Position numbers and translations under genes: made by a program
The notes under the pieces: model-generated
Told to the model about the DNA's origin: nothing
Database searches by the model: none
What the model saw: the letters and a program-made list of their open reading frames with translations, nothing else
Assembly: GCA_019454045.1 (NCBI GenBank)
Contig: SKCR01018455.1
Location: forward strand, 1 to 64,000
Direction of reading: 5' to 3'
Length of the DNA: 64,000 bases
From: Zanthoxylum bungeanum
Lineage: Eukaryota > Streptophyta > Magnoliopsida > Sapindales > Rutaceae
Part shown: one piece after another, positions 1 through 11,033 of the stretch
Layout of the letters: the number at the start of each line of letters is the position of its first letter
How positions within the stretch are numbered: the first letter of the stretch is position 1

Positions 1-129
1 CTCATCACAAGATATTGTAAGTATGATTCCGCCATACTTCATTTTATATATATTCTTTGTTGTATTTCATATATGCTTAATCTTTCTTGGGACATATTAT
101 AGAAACCAACAATACATCCATGCATACAT

Positions 130-134
130 GCATA
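130..134. repeat. Target-site duplication GCATA, left copy, of element A
   Basis: GCATA immediately precedes the left LTR of A (135) and recurs at 9598-9602 directly after the right LTR. A perfect 5-bp duplication fixes both ends of A and shows that K sequence was continuous before the insertion. Confidence 0.9.
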
Positions 135-2173
135 TCTTGGAGTTTCTAGGTCCATAGGATCGAATAACAACATGAAACAAGTGCTTACAAATCGAGAAAT
201 CACGGAATACTTACATCGATCGGTTGAACGACGCGGAAGCCAATAAAAACACAAAATCTGCTCACTGTGAAGCTCACGGCAGTGCAGTTCACAGCTCACT
301 ATTTTCGCCCTTCATCTTCAAGAATCCAAGCTCCAAGCTTCGTCGTACGATTCCCAGCTCATGGTGGACTTCCATATCACCTTCGCATATCTACGTAGTG
401 TGCTAGCACTCTGATTTTGCCACAAAATCATGACCTTTAGCTTCCACTGCTCACGGTTTCAAGCAAAACCAATGAGGAAATCTCAGCCCATTGGCGTGAA
501 TGGAGGAAGAAGAGAGGAGGAGGAGAGAGAGAGAATAAATATGTTGTTTTTGGTATTTAATTCTCTCAAAACCTATACCAAACTTTTGGCTCCAAAATAG
601 CATTAAATGCTAGCCAACCACAAACATCACTTGCCATCAATCCATCACTCAGTGAATAGTGACTGGCGTCAATCATTCAAAGTGAAAAACACCATCACTT
701 AATTGACGACTGATTTGACGCTAGAAGCGACTAGTGATTTGACGCTTGGTTTGACGTGCCGCACTCGAATTTGAAATGCGAATGCGCTCGCAAATAATCT
801 CGGGCTTGGGTTTGTTAATTCCAAATTAAAAAATTTTCTGTTGCGTCGTAATAAATGATTACACCTAGCGAAATCACTATACACGTCGCTAACGAATTAA
901 TTCTAAATTAATTCATTCGCCCGAATTAAAATCTCATTTTAATTCCGCGTCGAAATCCAATTTCATTTAATATATCGAATATATTAATTTATCGATTAAT
1001 TCCAAATTAATCGTTCTCTCTCTTTAAATGATATTTTATCCCAGATAAAATATCTCCGCTATTAATCCCAGATTAATTTTCTCTATCTCTTCTAATTAAT
1101 CTCAGATTAAATAAAAGGTGCGGGTCATAGGCCATCGGTGAATCTTTGGGAAGCGACCCATGAGATCCCCGGATATGTTGGCAGTAAATTCGGTCGTCGG
1201 ACTATCCGAAAACGTAAGTACCTCGGACTACGTTTATACCGATTTACAAGACAAGGTTGGCCTCTAGGAAAGCGCCATGCCTACCCAATTCTCCGGAAAT
1301 ATCCTTACAGGAATAAAGGATCTGTAACAAGCGTAGTATATGTAGTATTATGTATTTATGTCCAATATCGGATGATCACATGCGAGGCCTGGGGCTGGTA
1401 CAGTGTCTGCCCCGTACGAAGCATATATCGGATAACGAGCAACTAGTCTCTTTAAAATCAGATAATCATGACCAATTCATATTATCCCGACGGTTGCAAC
1501 CTTATATAGAGAGCCAGTTATGTATCCCTGCGTGATCATCAACTCCATATGACTGGAGTGACACTTCCGTCTTGACATCACCACCCATACACTAGGATTC
1601 TCGATATACCCATAATTGGTGTACACATAAACCGGTTAAAGCCCTGGACGACCTTAACCAAAGTATATTGATTGTCGTATGCATTAGCGGTGCAAGTCTC
1701 AGGTTAAGACCAAATACACCTACCCTGATTTCGGATTTCCATAGACACATAGTCATACTACCAATGGAATTCCGAGGGGGTCTTATCCAGAGCGAAGTTG
1801 TTTCCTGTACCATCGGAGAAACACAACCTCCTATTACATTTGCATGAGTATCCTATACCTAAATATATGAAAACTATATCATTGTTCCCTCACAACGCGC
1901 ACAAGTGTAATACTAGTCTTTTACGCATTCATCGATGTGCAATCTCGATAATGCTCTGACTATGGATATTTAATGATTTATCCTTCGTGGATTGATACTA
2001 TCTCATATCATTCTCAATCCAGGAACAAATCACATGGACCTCCTATCATTTATATATCTAGGTGATCTAATCACAAATGATAAGAGTGCAATCTCCTTTG
2101 TCACATAGTTAATTTGTACAAAACCACCGTGATCTGTACAAATAGTGACGCTATGGGTCATAATTGTCCAACA
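135..2173 (-). repeat. 3' LTR of element A
   Basis: Begins (plus strand) TCTTGGAG, a one-base change from the TGTTGGAG of the other copy, and ends TGTCCAACA. It carries a purine-rich stretch near 493-535, the string of three-base-spaced inverted repeats (815-1110) and a long 1100-2170 segment shared with the LTRs of D, E and F. Reading frames inside it are incidental. Confidence 0.92.
815..1110. repeat. String of short inverted repeats with 3-base spacers (A, left LTR)
   Basis: On the plus strand the pairs sit at 815-829, 894-914, 923-945, 952-964, 967-987, 993-1013, 1030-1054, 1061-1077 and 1096-1110. Each is a perfect inverted pair with arms of 5-11 bp. Spacers are CCA, CTA, CTC, CCA, CGA, CCA, CCA, CCA and TCA. 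The longest arms are GATATTTTATC and GATAAAATATC. The arms differ from pair to pair, so this is not a simple tandem repeat. Function is unknown. Confidence 0.85.
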
Positions 2174-2187
2174 ATCTCCCACTTGGC
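2174..2187 (-). other. Polypurine tract of element A
   Basis: The minus strand reads GCCAAGTGGGAGAT directly against the 3' LTR. The same sequence precedes the 3' LTR of D at 41206-41219. In retrotransposons this tract primes plus-strand DNA synthesis. Confidence 0.88.
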
Positions 2188-5100
2188 CTATAGCCAGTCA
2201 CTTGAGTTCTTGACACCCAACTATGTACGGTTGGCTCAAATTACTGAGAAAAGCTTTCGTCAGCGGATTTGCATGATTATCGTCTGATGCGATTTATACG
2301 ATCATCACATCGCCACGATGTATGATCCGAACGAATCAGATGAATATCGAAGTATGTATCTGGATCGTTGATGAGACCATTAATTCTTTAGCATGTGCTG
2401 CAGCCTAGCTCAGCTGCTAAAAGAACTAACTCTAATCTAATTAGATATTAATCGACCCCAGAAGGCTTCTATTGCTGCCTCAGCTGCAGCAATAACCAGC
2501 ATATGTTGTTTATTTGGTAACAGTATCTTGCATGGAAGATTTCCAGCTCACTGTACCGTTATTCAAACTGTATAGTACTGTTTGCGACTTACAGTCGTCT
2601 TTATCGGTTAGGAAACTTGCTACAGTGATCCCAGTCACTTCAAGTTCTCCTTCTCCACAGATTAAGACAACATCCTTAGTTCTCTAAGATACTAAGTATG
2701 TTATTAATATCAATCCAGTGACTATCACTTGGATTGGCATGTTTGTGAATCATATGCTCAAAGCGTATGAGACACCAGGTCGCGTACATTTTTCAATGTA
2801 CGATTTCACAGAGAGTTTTTGAAAGTCAAGCTTTCGCTGATAGTTATTTTATGGGAATATCATTTCCAAGAAATGACTTATTATCATTATTTATAGGACA
2901 ACCACTGTCAGTGCGCTCCCACTAACCCTCTTATATACACAAGAATCCTTTCGTTTTGAATTAAATCATAAACTATTATGATTACATCAAAATGATAATT
3001 CCATGAACATATGCTTTCTTCAATCCAAACATGGATAGAATAACCTACAAACCTTGTTTGCTTGTTTTTGGTACGACAAAACCGAAAGGATGTTATGAAC
3101 ATCCTCCAAAAGGTTTCCTTTCAGGAAAGCGATTTTCCCGTAAAGCTGACACATTTCAAAAATGAAATATGCAGCATTAGCAAGCATTATCCAAATGGAT
3201 TTACCGTGGCAACAGGTAAAAGGTTGAATCGTAATCAACACAATGTTGATAATGATACTTTTCCACTAAAAGCCTAGCTTTATACGTTGGTTTGTTGCCA
3301 TCCATGTATGTATTCCTTGAAGACTTATACAGTACCATTAGGCACAATGCCTTGCGGTACATCAACTAGTTCTAAGCATGTTGATATACATGGAATCCAT
3401 TTCGGACTCATGACACTTTGTCATAATAGGGAGTAGATACCTTGTATCACTTCCTCATACGTAGTCAGTTGGTATACCTCAATAAGATAAACATCTTTAT
3501 GAGGTGAGATCAGAAACCCATACCCCAGGTTGTTTTCTGAATCTCTCCGACATACGTGGTTCTTGTGTATTCGAAGATTAATGTTATAGTTTCATCATTG
3601 ATGAACTATATGTGTTCCATTAGGATTCGGTGCCTTGAACAGTATTACTCTGATTTTCATCGAGTCTTACTATCCTCCCACTTACCACTGCATATCGGTA
3701 TTCCTCTTAGGAAAACCGCATGGTGAGCAACAATCTAATTGTTATTTCGTGAGTTGTATAAGTACAATACTTATGGTATCCCTAGGATAGCCTACAATTG
3801 GCACTTATCCAATTTGGGTTTTAGTTTGGTATCATCCAACATATGCCTAGCATTCCCAAATATCAGGAATGTGAAACCCAGTTTCTTTCCTGTTCATATC
3901 TAAGATGAAATCTGTCAAACAGATTTTATGGAACCTTATTCAAAATAAGTTCTGCACTGTTTAAAGCTTATCCGTTGAAGGAAATGGTAGCTCAGAGCGA
4001 CTAATGATTAGCCTTATCATGTCTAACAAAAATTCGGTTTATCCATTCAGACACACCGTCACTTTGACATGTTCCGATAGGAGTCCACATTGAAAGAATA
4101 CTATACTCTTTCAAGTATATTAGAAACTTATTACTTAAGTATTTTCGATTACGATTTTACCGTGACGGTTTAATACTTTAGCCGATCTGTTTGTGTATTT
4201 CGTGTCGAAACTGAAAGTTTCCAATTTGTGTTCTTCAAAAGAAACACATAACCATTACGCGATGCCACATCCGTATAGGTCACAAAATATTCATATCCAC
4301 ATCTAGCCTAGCTAGAAATGGGCCCACTTGTTTCACTATGAACTAGGGCTAACAGATAGGTGGCTTTTAAACTTTAACCAAGTAAATTTGTTTTAGACAC
4401 ATTGCCCAATAAACTAGATTCGTAGACTTTATTTGAGTAAATCAACAGTCCAAGTACCCACTCTTCGAAAGTGTGGATATACGATTCTTGTTTAATTGTG
4501 TCCCGGACAACAATGCCACAATTAGTTTCACCTGATCAAATCAGTTTGAGCTATTTGTTTGTCATTATATACGTTTGAGATTTATTTATATTCAAAATAT
4601 AAATGCTGTTATTCACATCTAATATGTTTATCTCAATATCATCTTTATATAATAAAACACTTTAGTGTTCTAGAATATAAAGGTTCACCCGCAGCGGGTT
4701 AAACACTGATACAGAGATAATGTTTCTAGTCAAACTAGTTACATTATAACAGTTTCCTAATCCTGCTCATAGCAGATTCTGAACATCGGTATATATTTAT
4801 GTACCACACTAAGTATTTAAAAGTGAACATAATCTTGACAAACATATTTGAAGTCAGAGCCTTGCTCGTTCTTCAATTCCTTCATGTCTGCTTTGTCCAA
4901 ACGGCAGTCACGCTTCCGCGATCCCGTTTGCCACAATTAGTCAGACATTTTGGGATATGTCCTTTATCTTCCTAAAAGATTATAATGATTTTACCTTTGC
5001 CCTTTTTCAATCATTCCAAAAGCCTTTGGCCAAGCCTTGGCCTTCTAGAATATCGAAGTAAGGTGCGCCTTGCGCTACTTGCTTATTGCAAACTTTGACT

Positions 5101-5250
5101 TTATCTCCTTGAGAATAGTCATTAACCCTCCAAGAGTTATTAATTGCAATTTAGTACTTCTAAAATCTAAGCATAGATTTATGAAGATCCTTCAATTTCT
5201 TTATCATACTTTAAGGATCTAATCCTTAGTTCTGATTCAGAAATTAAGGA
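2188..5250 (-). pseudogene. Decayed copia gag-pol of element A (integrase, reverse transcriptase and RNase H traces)
   Basis: No open frame is left, but minus-strand translation in shifting frames gives copia landmarks. Around 4215-4300 it reads like the integrase core (YFVT-TDVASR then YVFLLK). Around 4020-4090 is a decayed form of the integrase GVSERRNRT region. Around 2440-2500 is the RNase H segment IAAAEAAIEAF. The order, integrase then RNase H toward the 3' LTR, is the Ty1/copia order. The same segments in the same order occur in D (39058-41000), which supports the assignment. Numerous stops and frameshifts make it non-functional. Domain edges are approximate. Confidence 0.75.
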
Positions 5251-7566
5251 GTCTACAGCGACAAGCTTAATGGATTAAGCACTTAATTTATCATCATATA
5301 ATCTTCCAAAGATTATGCTCTACTATTTGCTTAACTCCGGGCTTAGGCATAATATGTTATTTTATCTAATAAAGTAACTTATTATTTTTTTCCAGGACCA
5401 TCCTGAAATTTATTCCCAATTTGAAAATTAAACCATTTAAATACATTTTCCCTAGGATTATGTTTTAAATGTCAATCTTTCAATTTTATTTTGATTCTAA
5501 TAGTCCAACTATTTAATCAACGATATCGGTACTATTTATTATAATGATTACAATAGTCCAACTATTTAATCAACTATAATTTAATAGATTAAAATCAATT
5601 ATATTGATTTATAATCTAATTATAAAATCAAATATAAATGAATAGTTTGAATATAGTCCAACTATTTATTAAAAGCAAAATTTAAATATTAGTCCAACTA
5701 ACATTTAATATATATGACGAATGATATTGTTTGAGCGCGTATGGCGAGTAATTGAACGAATATTGCAAATTAAATTCTTGCCTCCCACTATTTTTCGGCG
5801 AGCCTCTAACCCTCTGTCGAGTACTCGGGAAACCGCGTTCCTAGTGGGCTAGGATCCCATTAAATATCACACAATCTTGACTTTGGCCAACAAATTGTAT
5901 GATAATTAACTAGGTAGATCTCTAAGATCGATTGGATCTAATCCAATTCCTATATCTGGTAGGGGGACATCCAAGTCCGAAACATATATCTTATATATGC
6001 CAATACATCCAATGTATTACCTAACCTTTTTCCTCTGAATCAACTAAGCCTTGGCTTTTGTACAACAAACTTAGTGATCCCAGTCAAGCGCGACCCATTG
6101 ACCATGGAAAGCTTCGTAATCAATGTCGATGGACAAGAAGTGGTCTTGACTTTGGCCAACAAACCACAACTTGGACAAGACACTGACATGTAACAAAGCC
6201 TTTGTGATTCAAACACATCTTCGACAGACAAAGGCCTTGACTTTGGCCAACAAACCAAAGCCGTCTTAGATCTTGAGTGAGAATCACTCAATGGAAGGAA
6301 AGACGCTTAATATTTGCGAGGGTTTTTCGAGTGCAAATTGGCAACCAATTTATTATCTTTGTTAAGGTCTCATCATCATACACCCTTAAACATGCATTCT
6401 AAACACATAATAAAGCGCATATGAAAAATAATAATGATATGCGGATGGATACTTTACACATTGATCCTAGATCAAATCTCTCTCTTTCTCTCTCCCGCTA
6501 GCACAAATTTTCTTCTACCCGTTACACTACACTTCTAAAGAAACCTCATTTACATTGAGGGGAATAGGTGAGAAGAGAATACAAAGAATATGGAGGTAAT
6601 AAGGCTGGACACGCAGGTCCAATTAATAAATCAAATTTATTACAAAATTTCTAAAATTGTCCCACCCCATCTAATATCCATCCGATATACATTATTCATG
6701 CATCGCAACCATGTATTCACACAAGCATGTTATCAATCAATCTAATCAAATTAATTAATCTGATAATTAGTGATCATCCAATGTTCAAACAACGATTTGA
6801 TTTTGCTCGAGTAGAACTCATTTTGCGAATAAGTACTTAAAGTACGAATTCTCGAATTAAATTAAATTACATAATTAAATCCAATTTAATACGAATTTAA
6901 TTCTAATTCGCTATTTAATTCCAAATTAAATAACACACTTTATTTATAAACCTTTTACGACTTAAATTCCAAATTTAATCGATACGGGTCTCAAAGCCCG
7001 ATTAACGTCCAACGTCAATTTAATTAAAGTCCAATGGGCTTTTAATTAATTTCTTAAGGCGTGGACTTTTGGTCAACTCGGGTCAAACCGAATAACCAAA
7101 ATCCAATCCAAGAGTTACCCCATAAGCCCAGAAATCAATCTTGGCCCATTAGGCCCAATTAAACTTTAAAGGTCCATTAAGTCGCATTTGGGCTTTATGG
7201 AAGCGGTTTTGGGCCCAATTGGATCCAATCCAATTTGCCTTAACCCAACTTTGTACAACAAAGCCCAATAAGCCCATTTACAACATTAAAGGCCCAAATC
7301 CAATTTTAAGCCCAATTTCAATTAAATTGCCAAATTCCAAATTCCAATTTAATTACCTAAAGTGTATTAACATAATTAATCACCCAAATCAATATTTCCA
7401 AAACACCAAAATTTGGGCAAATTTGTTCCAAACAATTTTTAATCAAATTAATCCAATCAATCATCAATTAAACATGTTATAAGAATACTTAAACATCCAA
7501 TTCATTCAAATCATGCTCACAAACATTTTACCCAAATTTTAAGCCCTAATTCAATTTCATGCTTTT
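5251..7566 (-). other. 5' leader of element A, AT-rich, no supported gene
   Basis: Lies between the primer-binding site and the pol remnant. It holds three copies of a GGCCAAAGTCAAG-type motif (near 5876, 6148 and 6233, minus sense), further three-base-spaced inverted repeats around 6870-6985, and runs of TTAGGCCCA/GGGCC-type words (7080-7330). An 83-codon frame at 6040-6291 has a counterpart in D (37064-37312), but both open with TTG and lose register in the middle, so I do not call a gene. Confidence 0.6.
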
Positions 7567-7584
7567 AACCAAGCTCTGATACTA
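7567..7584 (-). other. Primer-binding site of element A (initiator tRNA-Met type)
   Basis: Minus strand TAGTATCAGAGCTTGGTT, one base from the 5' LTR. It differs by one base from the TGGTATCAGAGC core typical of plant copia primer sites complementary to initiator methionine tRNA. Confidence 0.88.
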
Positions 7585-7585
7585 T

Positions 7586-9597
7586 TGTTGGAGTTTCTAG
7601 GTCCATAGGATCGAATAACAAACATGAAACAAGTGCGAATACAAATCGAGAAGTCGCGGAATACTTACATCAATCGGTTGAGCGACGCGGAAGGCACAAA
7701 AACTCAAAATCTGCTCACTGTGAAGCTCACGACAGAGCAGTTCACAGCTCACTGTTTTCGCCCTTCATCTTCAAGAATCCAAGCTCCAAGCTCCGTCGTA
7801 CGATTCCCGGCTCATGGGTTGACTTCCCTATCACCTTCGCATGTCTACGTAGTGTGCTAGCATTCTGATTTTGCCACAAAATCATGACCTTTGGCTTCCC
7901 ACTACTCACGGTTTCAAGCAAAACCAGTGAGGAAAATCTCAGCCCCTTGGGCGTGAATGGAGGAAGAAGAGAGGAGGAGAGAGAGAGAGATAAAATGTGT
8001 TGTTAATTTTGATATTTAAATTCTCAAACCTATACCAAACTTTTGGCTCCAAAATAGCATTAAATGTTAGCCAACCACACACATCAACTTGCCATCAATC
8101 CATCACTCAGTGAATAGTGACTGGCGTCAATCATTCAAAGTGAAAGACATCCATCACTTAATTGACGCTTGATTTGACGTGCCGCACTCGAATTTGAAAT
8201 GCGAATGCGCTCGCAAATAATCTCGGGCTCGGGTTCGTTAATTCCAAATTAACGAATTTTCCGTTGCGTCGTAATTAAATGATTACGCCTAGCGAAATCA
8301 TTATACACGTCGCTAACGAATTAATTCTAAATTAATTCATTCGCCCGAATTAAAATCTAATTTTAACTCCGCGTCGAAATCCAATTTCGTTTAATATATC
8401 GAATATATTAATTTATCGATTAATTCCAAATTAATCGTTCTCTCTCTTTAAATGATATTTTATCCCAGATAAAATATCTCTGCTATTAATCCCATAATAA
8501 TTTTCTCTCTCTCTTCTAATTAATCCCAAATTAAATAAAAGGTGGGAGTCATACGTCATCGGTGAATCTTTGGGAAGCGACCCATGAGATCCCCGGATAT
8601 GTTGGCAGTAAATTCGGTCTTCGGACTATCCAAACACGTAAGTACCTCGTACTACATTTATACCGATTTACAAGACAAGGTTGGCCTCTAGCAAAGCGCC
8701 ATGCCTACCCAATTCTCCGGAAATAGCCTTACAGGAATAAAAGATTTGTATCAGGCGTAGTATACGTAGTATTGGGTATTTCTGTCCTGTATCGGATGAT
8801 CACATGCGAGGCCTGGGGCTGGTACAGTGTCTGCCCCGTACGAAACATATATCGGATAACGAGCAACTAGTCTCTTTAAAATCGAATAATCATGACCAAG
8901 TCATATTATCCCGACGGTTGCAACCTTATATAGAGAGCAAGTTATGTATCCCTGCGCGATCATTAACTCCATATGACTGGAGTGACACTTCCGTCTTGAC
9001 ATCACACCCAACACACTACGATTCTCGATATACCCAGAATTGGCGTACACAGAAACCAGTTAAAGCCCTGTACGACCTCAACCAAAGTATATTGATTGTC
9101 GTATGCATTAGCGGTGCAAGTCTCAGGTTAAGATCAAATACACCTACCCTGATTTCGGATTTGTATAGACACATAGTCATACTACCAATGGAATTCTGAG
9201 GGGGTCTTATCTAGAGCGAAGCTGTTTCCCGTACCATCGGAGAAACACAACCTCCTATTACACTTGCATGAGTATCCTATACCCAAATATATGAGAACTA
9301 TGCCGTTGTGCCCTCACAACGCGCACAAGTGTAATACTAGTCTTTTACGCATTCATCGATGTCCAATCTCGATAATGCTCTGACTAGGGATATTTAATGA
9401 TTTATCCTTCGTGGATTGATACTGTCTCATATCATTCTAAATCCAGGAACAAATCACATGGACCTCCTATCATTTATATATATATGTGATCTAATCACAA
9501 ATGATAAGAGTGCAATCTCATTTGTCACATAGTTAATTTGTACAACAACACCGTGATATGTACAAATAGTGACGCTATGGGTCATAATTGTCCAACA
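7586..9597 (-). repeat. 5' LTR of element A
   Basis: Plus strand TGTTGGAGTTTC at the left and AATTGTCCAACA at the right. It matches 135-2173 along its whole length, including the string of three-base-spaced inverted repeats (about 8236-8540), with scattered substitutions and small indels. For example the segment around 8160 lacks a short piece present at 700-740. Confidence 0.93.
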
Positions 9598-9602
9598 GCA
9601 TA
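9598..9602. repeat. Target-site duplication GCATA, right copy, of element A
   Basis: Directly follows the terminal CA of the A LTR and matches 130-134 exactly. Confidence 0.9.
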
Positions 9603-9685
9603 CACGTCATATACACACATTTTTTGTTTTGTTTTTGTTGGCAGGTTTTGAAGAAAAGGAAAAAGCGGCAAAAACAATCAGTTTT

Positions 9686-10329
9686 GGGAATGGATCCCAG
9701 GGCCGAGGGCCACATCATCAGCAGTTTCAGGAATGCATCCCAGGGTCGAAGCCCACACTATCAGTAGTTTCGGGAATGAATCCCAGGGTCGAGGCCCACA
9801 CTATCAGCAGGTTCATGAATGAATCCCAGGGTCGAGGCCCACATCATCAACAGTATTGGGAATGAATCCCAGGGTCGAGGCCCACATTATCAGCAGTTTC
9901 GGGAATGAATCCCAGGGTCGAGGCCCACATTATCAGCAGCATCGGGAATGAATCCCAGGGTCGAGGCCCACATTATTAGTAGTTTCAAGAATGAATCACA
10001 GGGTCGAGGCCTACATTATCAGCAGTTTCGGGAATGAATCTCAAGATCGAGGCCCACATTATCAGCAGCATCGAGAATGAATCCCTGGGTCGAGGCCCAC
10101 ATCATCAACAGTTTCGGGAATGAATCCCAGGGTCGAGGCCCACACCATCAGTAGTTTTGGGAATAAATCCCAGGGTCGAGGCCCATACTATCAGAAATTT
10201 CGGGAATGAATCCCAGGGTCGAGGCCCACATTATCAGCAGTTCGGGAATGGATCCCAGGGCCGAGGCCCACATTATCAGTCGTTTCGAGAATGTATCCCA
10301 GGGTCGAGGCCTACAACTATCAAATTAGT
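9686..10329 (+). repeat. Tandem array of about 15 units of 43 bp (K 3' UTR)
   Basis: Units start at 9686, 9729, 9772, 9815, 9858, 9901, 9944 and so on to about 10287, each opening GGGAATGAATCCCAGGGTCG. The period is 43 except for one 42-bp unit at 10202. Because 43 is not a multiple of three, reading frames through it change register and are not credible proteins. Tandem arrays in this position are known in Tat/Ogre 3' UTRs and can seed satellite DNA. Confidence 0.95.
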
Positions 10330-10483
10330 GACGCCTCGGGAATGAGGTTTAGTATGCCGGGAATGGCACTCCGGGAATGGAGCATGGTTCGGGAATGGAC
10401 CAAAACTATCAATTCAGCGACGCCTCAGGAATGAGGTTTAGCATGCCGGGAATGGAGCATGGTTCGGGAATGGACCACCACCT
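10330..10483 (+). repeat. Transitional duplicated unit (about 89 bp) between the two K arrays
   Basis: Two copies start at 10330 and 10419 (GACGCCTC-GGAATGAGGTTTA). Each contains several CGGGAATGG words, so the unit shares its core with the 43-bp array to the left and with the GGTTCGGAAATGGACC units to the right. Confidence 0.8.
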
Positions 10484-10905
10484 ATCAAGTAACAGTTCGG
10501 AGATGGGCCATCATCTCAATAAGTAACGGTTCAGAAATAGACCACAATCTCAACTCAGTAACGGTTCGGAAATGGACCACCATCTCAGCAAGTAACGGTT
10601 CGGAAATGGACCACAATCTCAACTTAGTAACGGTTCTGAAATGGACCACAATCTCACATCAGTAACGGTTCGGAAATGGACCACCACCTTAGCAAGTAAC
10701 GGTTCGAAAATGGACCACCATCTCAACAAGTAACGGTTCGGAAATGAACCATCTCTCATCAGTAACGGTTTAGAAATGGACCACCATCTCAACAATTAAC
10801 GGTTCGAAAATGAACCACCTAACATCAGTAATGGTTCGGAAATGAACCATCATCTCACATAAGTAATGGTTTGGAAATGAACCATCATCTTACATCAACT
10901 TAGTT
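10484..10905 (+). repeat. Tandem array of about 12 units of 34 bp (K 3' UTR)
   Basis: Repeated GGTTCGGAAATGGACCA followed by a CATCTCA-AAGTAAC tail. Two consecutive starts at 10563 and 10597 give a 34-bp period. Units become more divergent toward 10900. Confidence 0.92.
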
Positions 10906-11019
10906 CGAAGCATCTCGCAAAGTAGCAGGTTAGTGCAACAGCCGACAACCTAAGTAATTAAAAAAAACATGCATGACTTTGATAGGATTGTCACTGTCAC
11001 ACACTGCACAAGTCCCATT

Positions 11020-11033
11020 AAAGTGGGGGTGAC
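11020..11033 (+). other. Putative polypurine tract of element K
   Basis: AAAGTGGGGGTGAC directly precedes the proposed LTR start TGTGGACAATGC. A G-rich run followed by TG fits plus-strand priming. The exact boundary is inferred. Confidence 0.6.

Larger units (their letters stand above)
135..9597 (-). mobile_element. Element A: complete but degenerate Ty1/copia LTR retrotransposon
   Basis: Two LTRs of about 2.04 and 2.01 kb flank a 5.4-kb interior. Read on the minus strand, the 5' LTR is 7586-9597, the primer-binding site 7567-7584, the interior 2174-7585, the polypurine tract 2174-2187 and the 3' LTR 135-2173. TSD is GCATA. No long reading frame survives, but integrase and RNase H traces remain in copia order. 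The LTRs are clearly similar yet differ by many substitutions and small indels, so the insertion is not recent. It belongs to the same broad group as D, E and F. Confidence 0.93.

Noticed and set aside
6040..6291. Possible accessory protein shared by A and D (with 37064-37312)
   Set aside because: Both open with TTG rather than ATG, the middle is out of register between the copies, and no known domain is seen.
9569..10665. Reading frames of 60-100 codons in the tandem arrays
   Set aside because: The 43-bp and 34-bp periods shift frame each unit; the frames are by-products of the repeats.
9686..10905. CRISPR-like regular repeats
   Set aside because: Units are contiguous 43-bp and 34-bp tandem repeats without unique spacers, in plant retroelement sequence.
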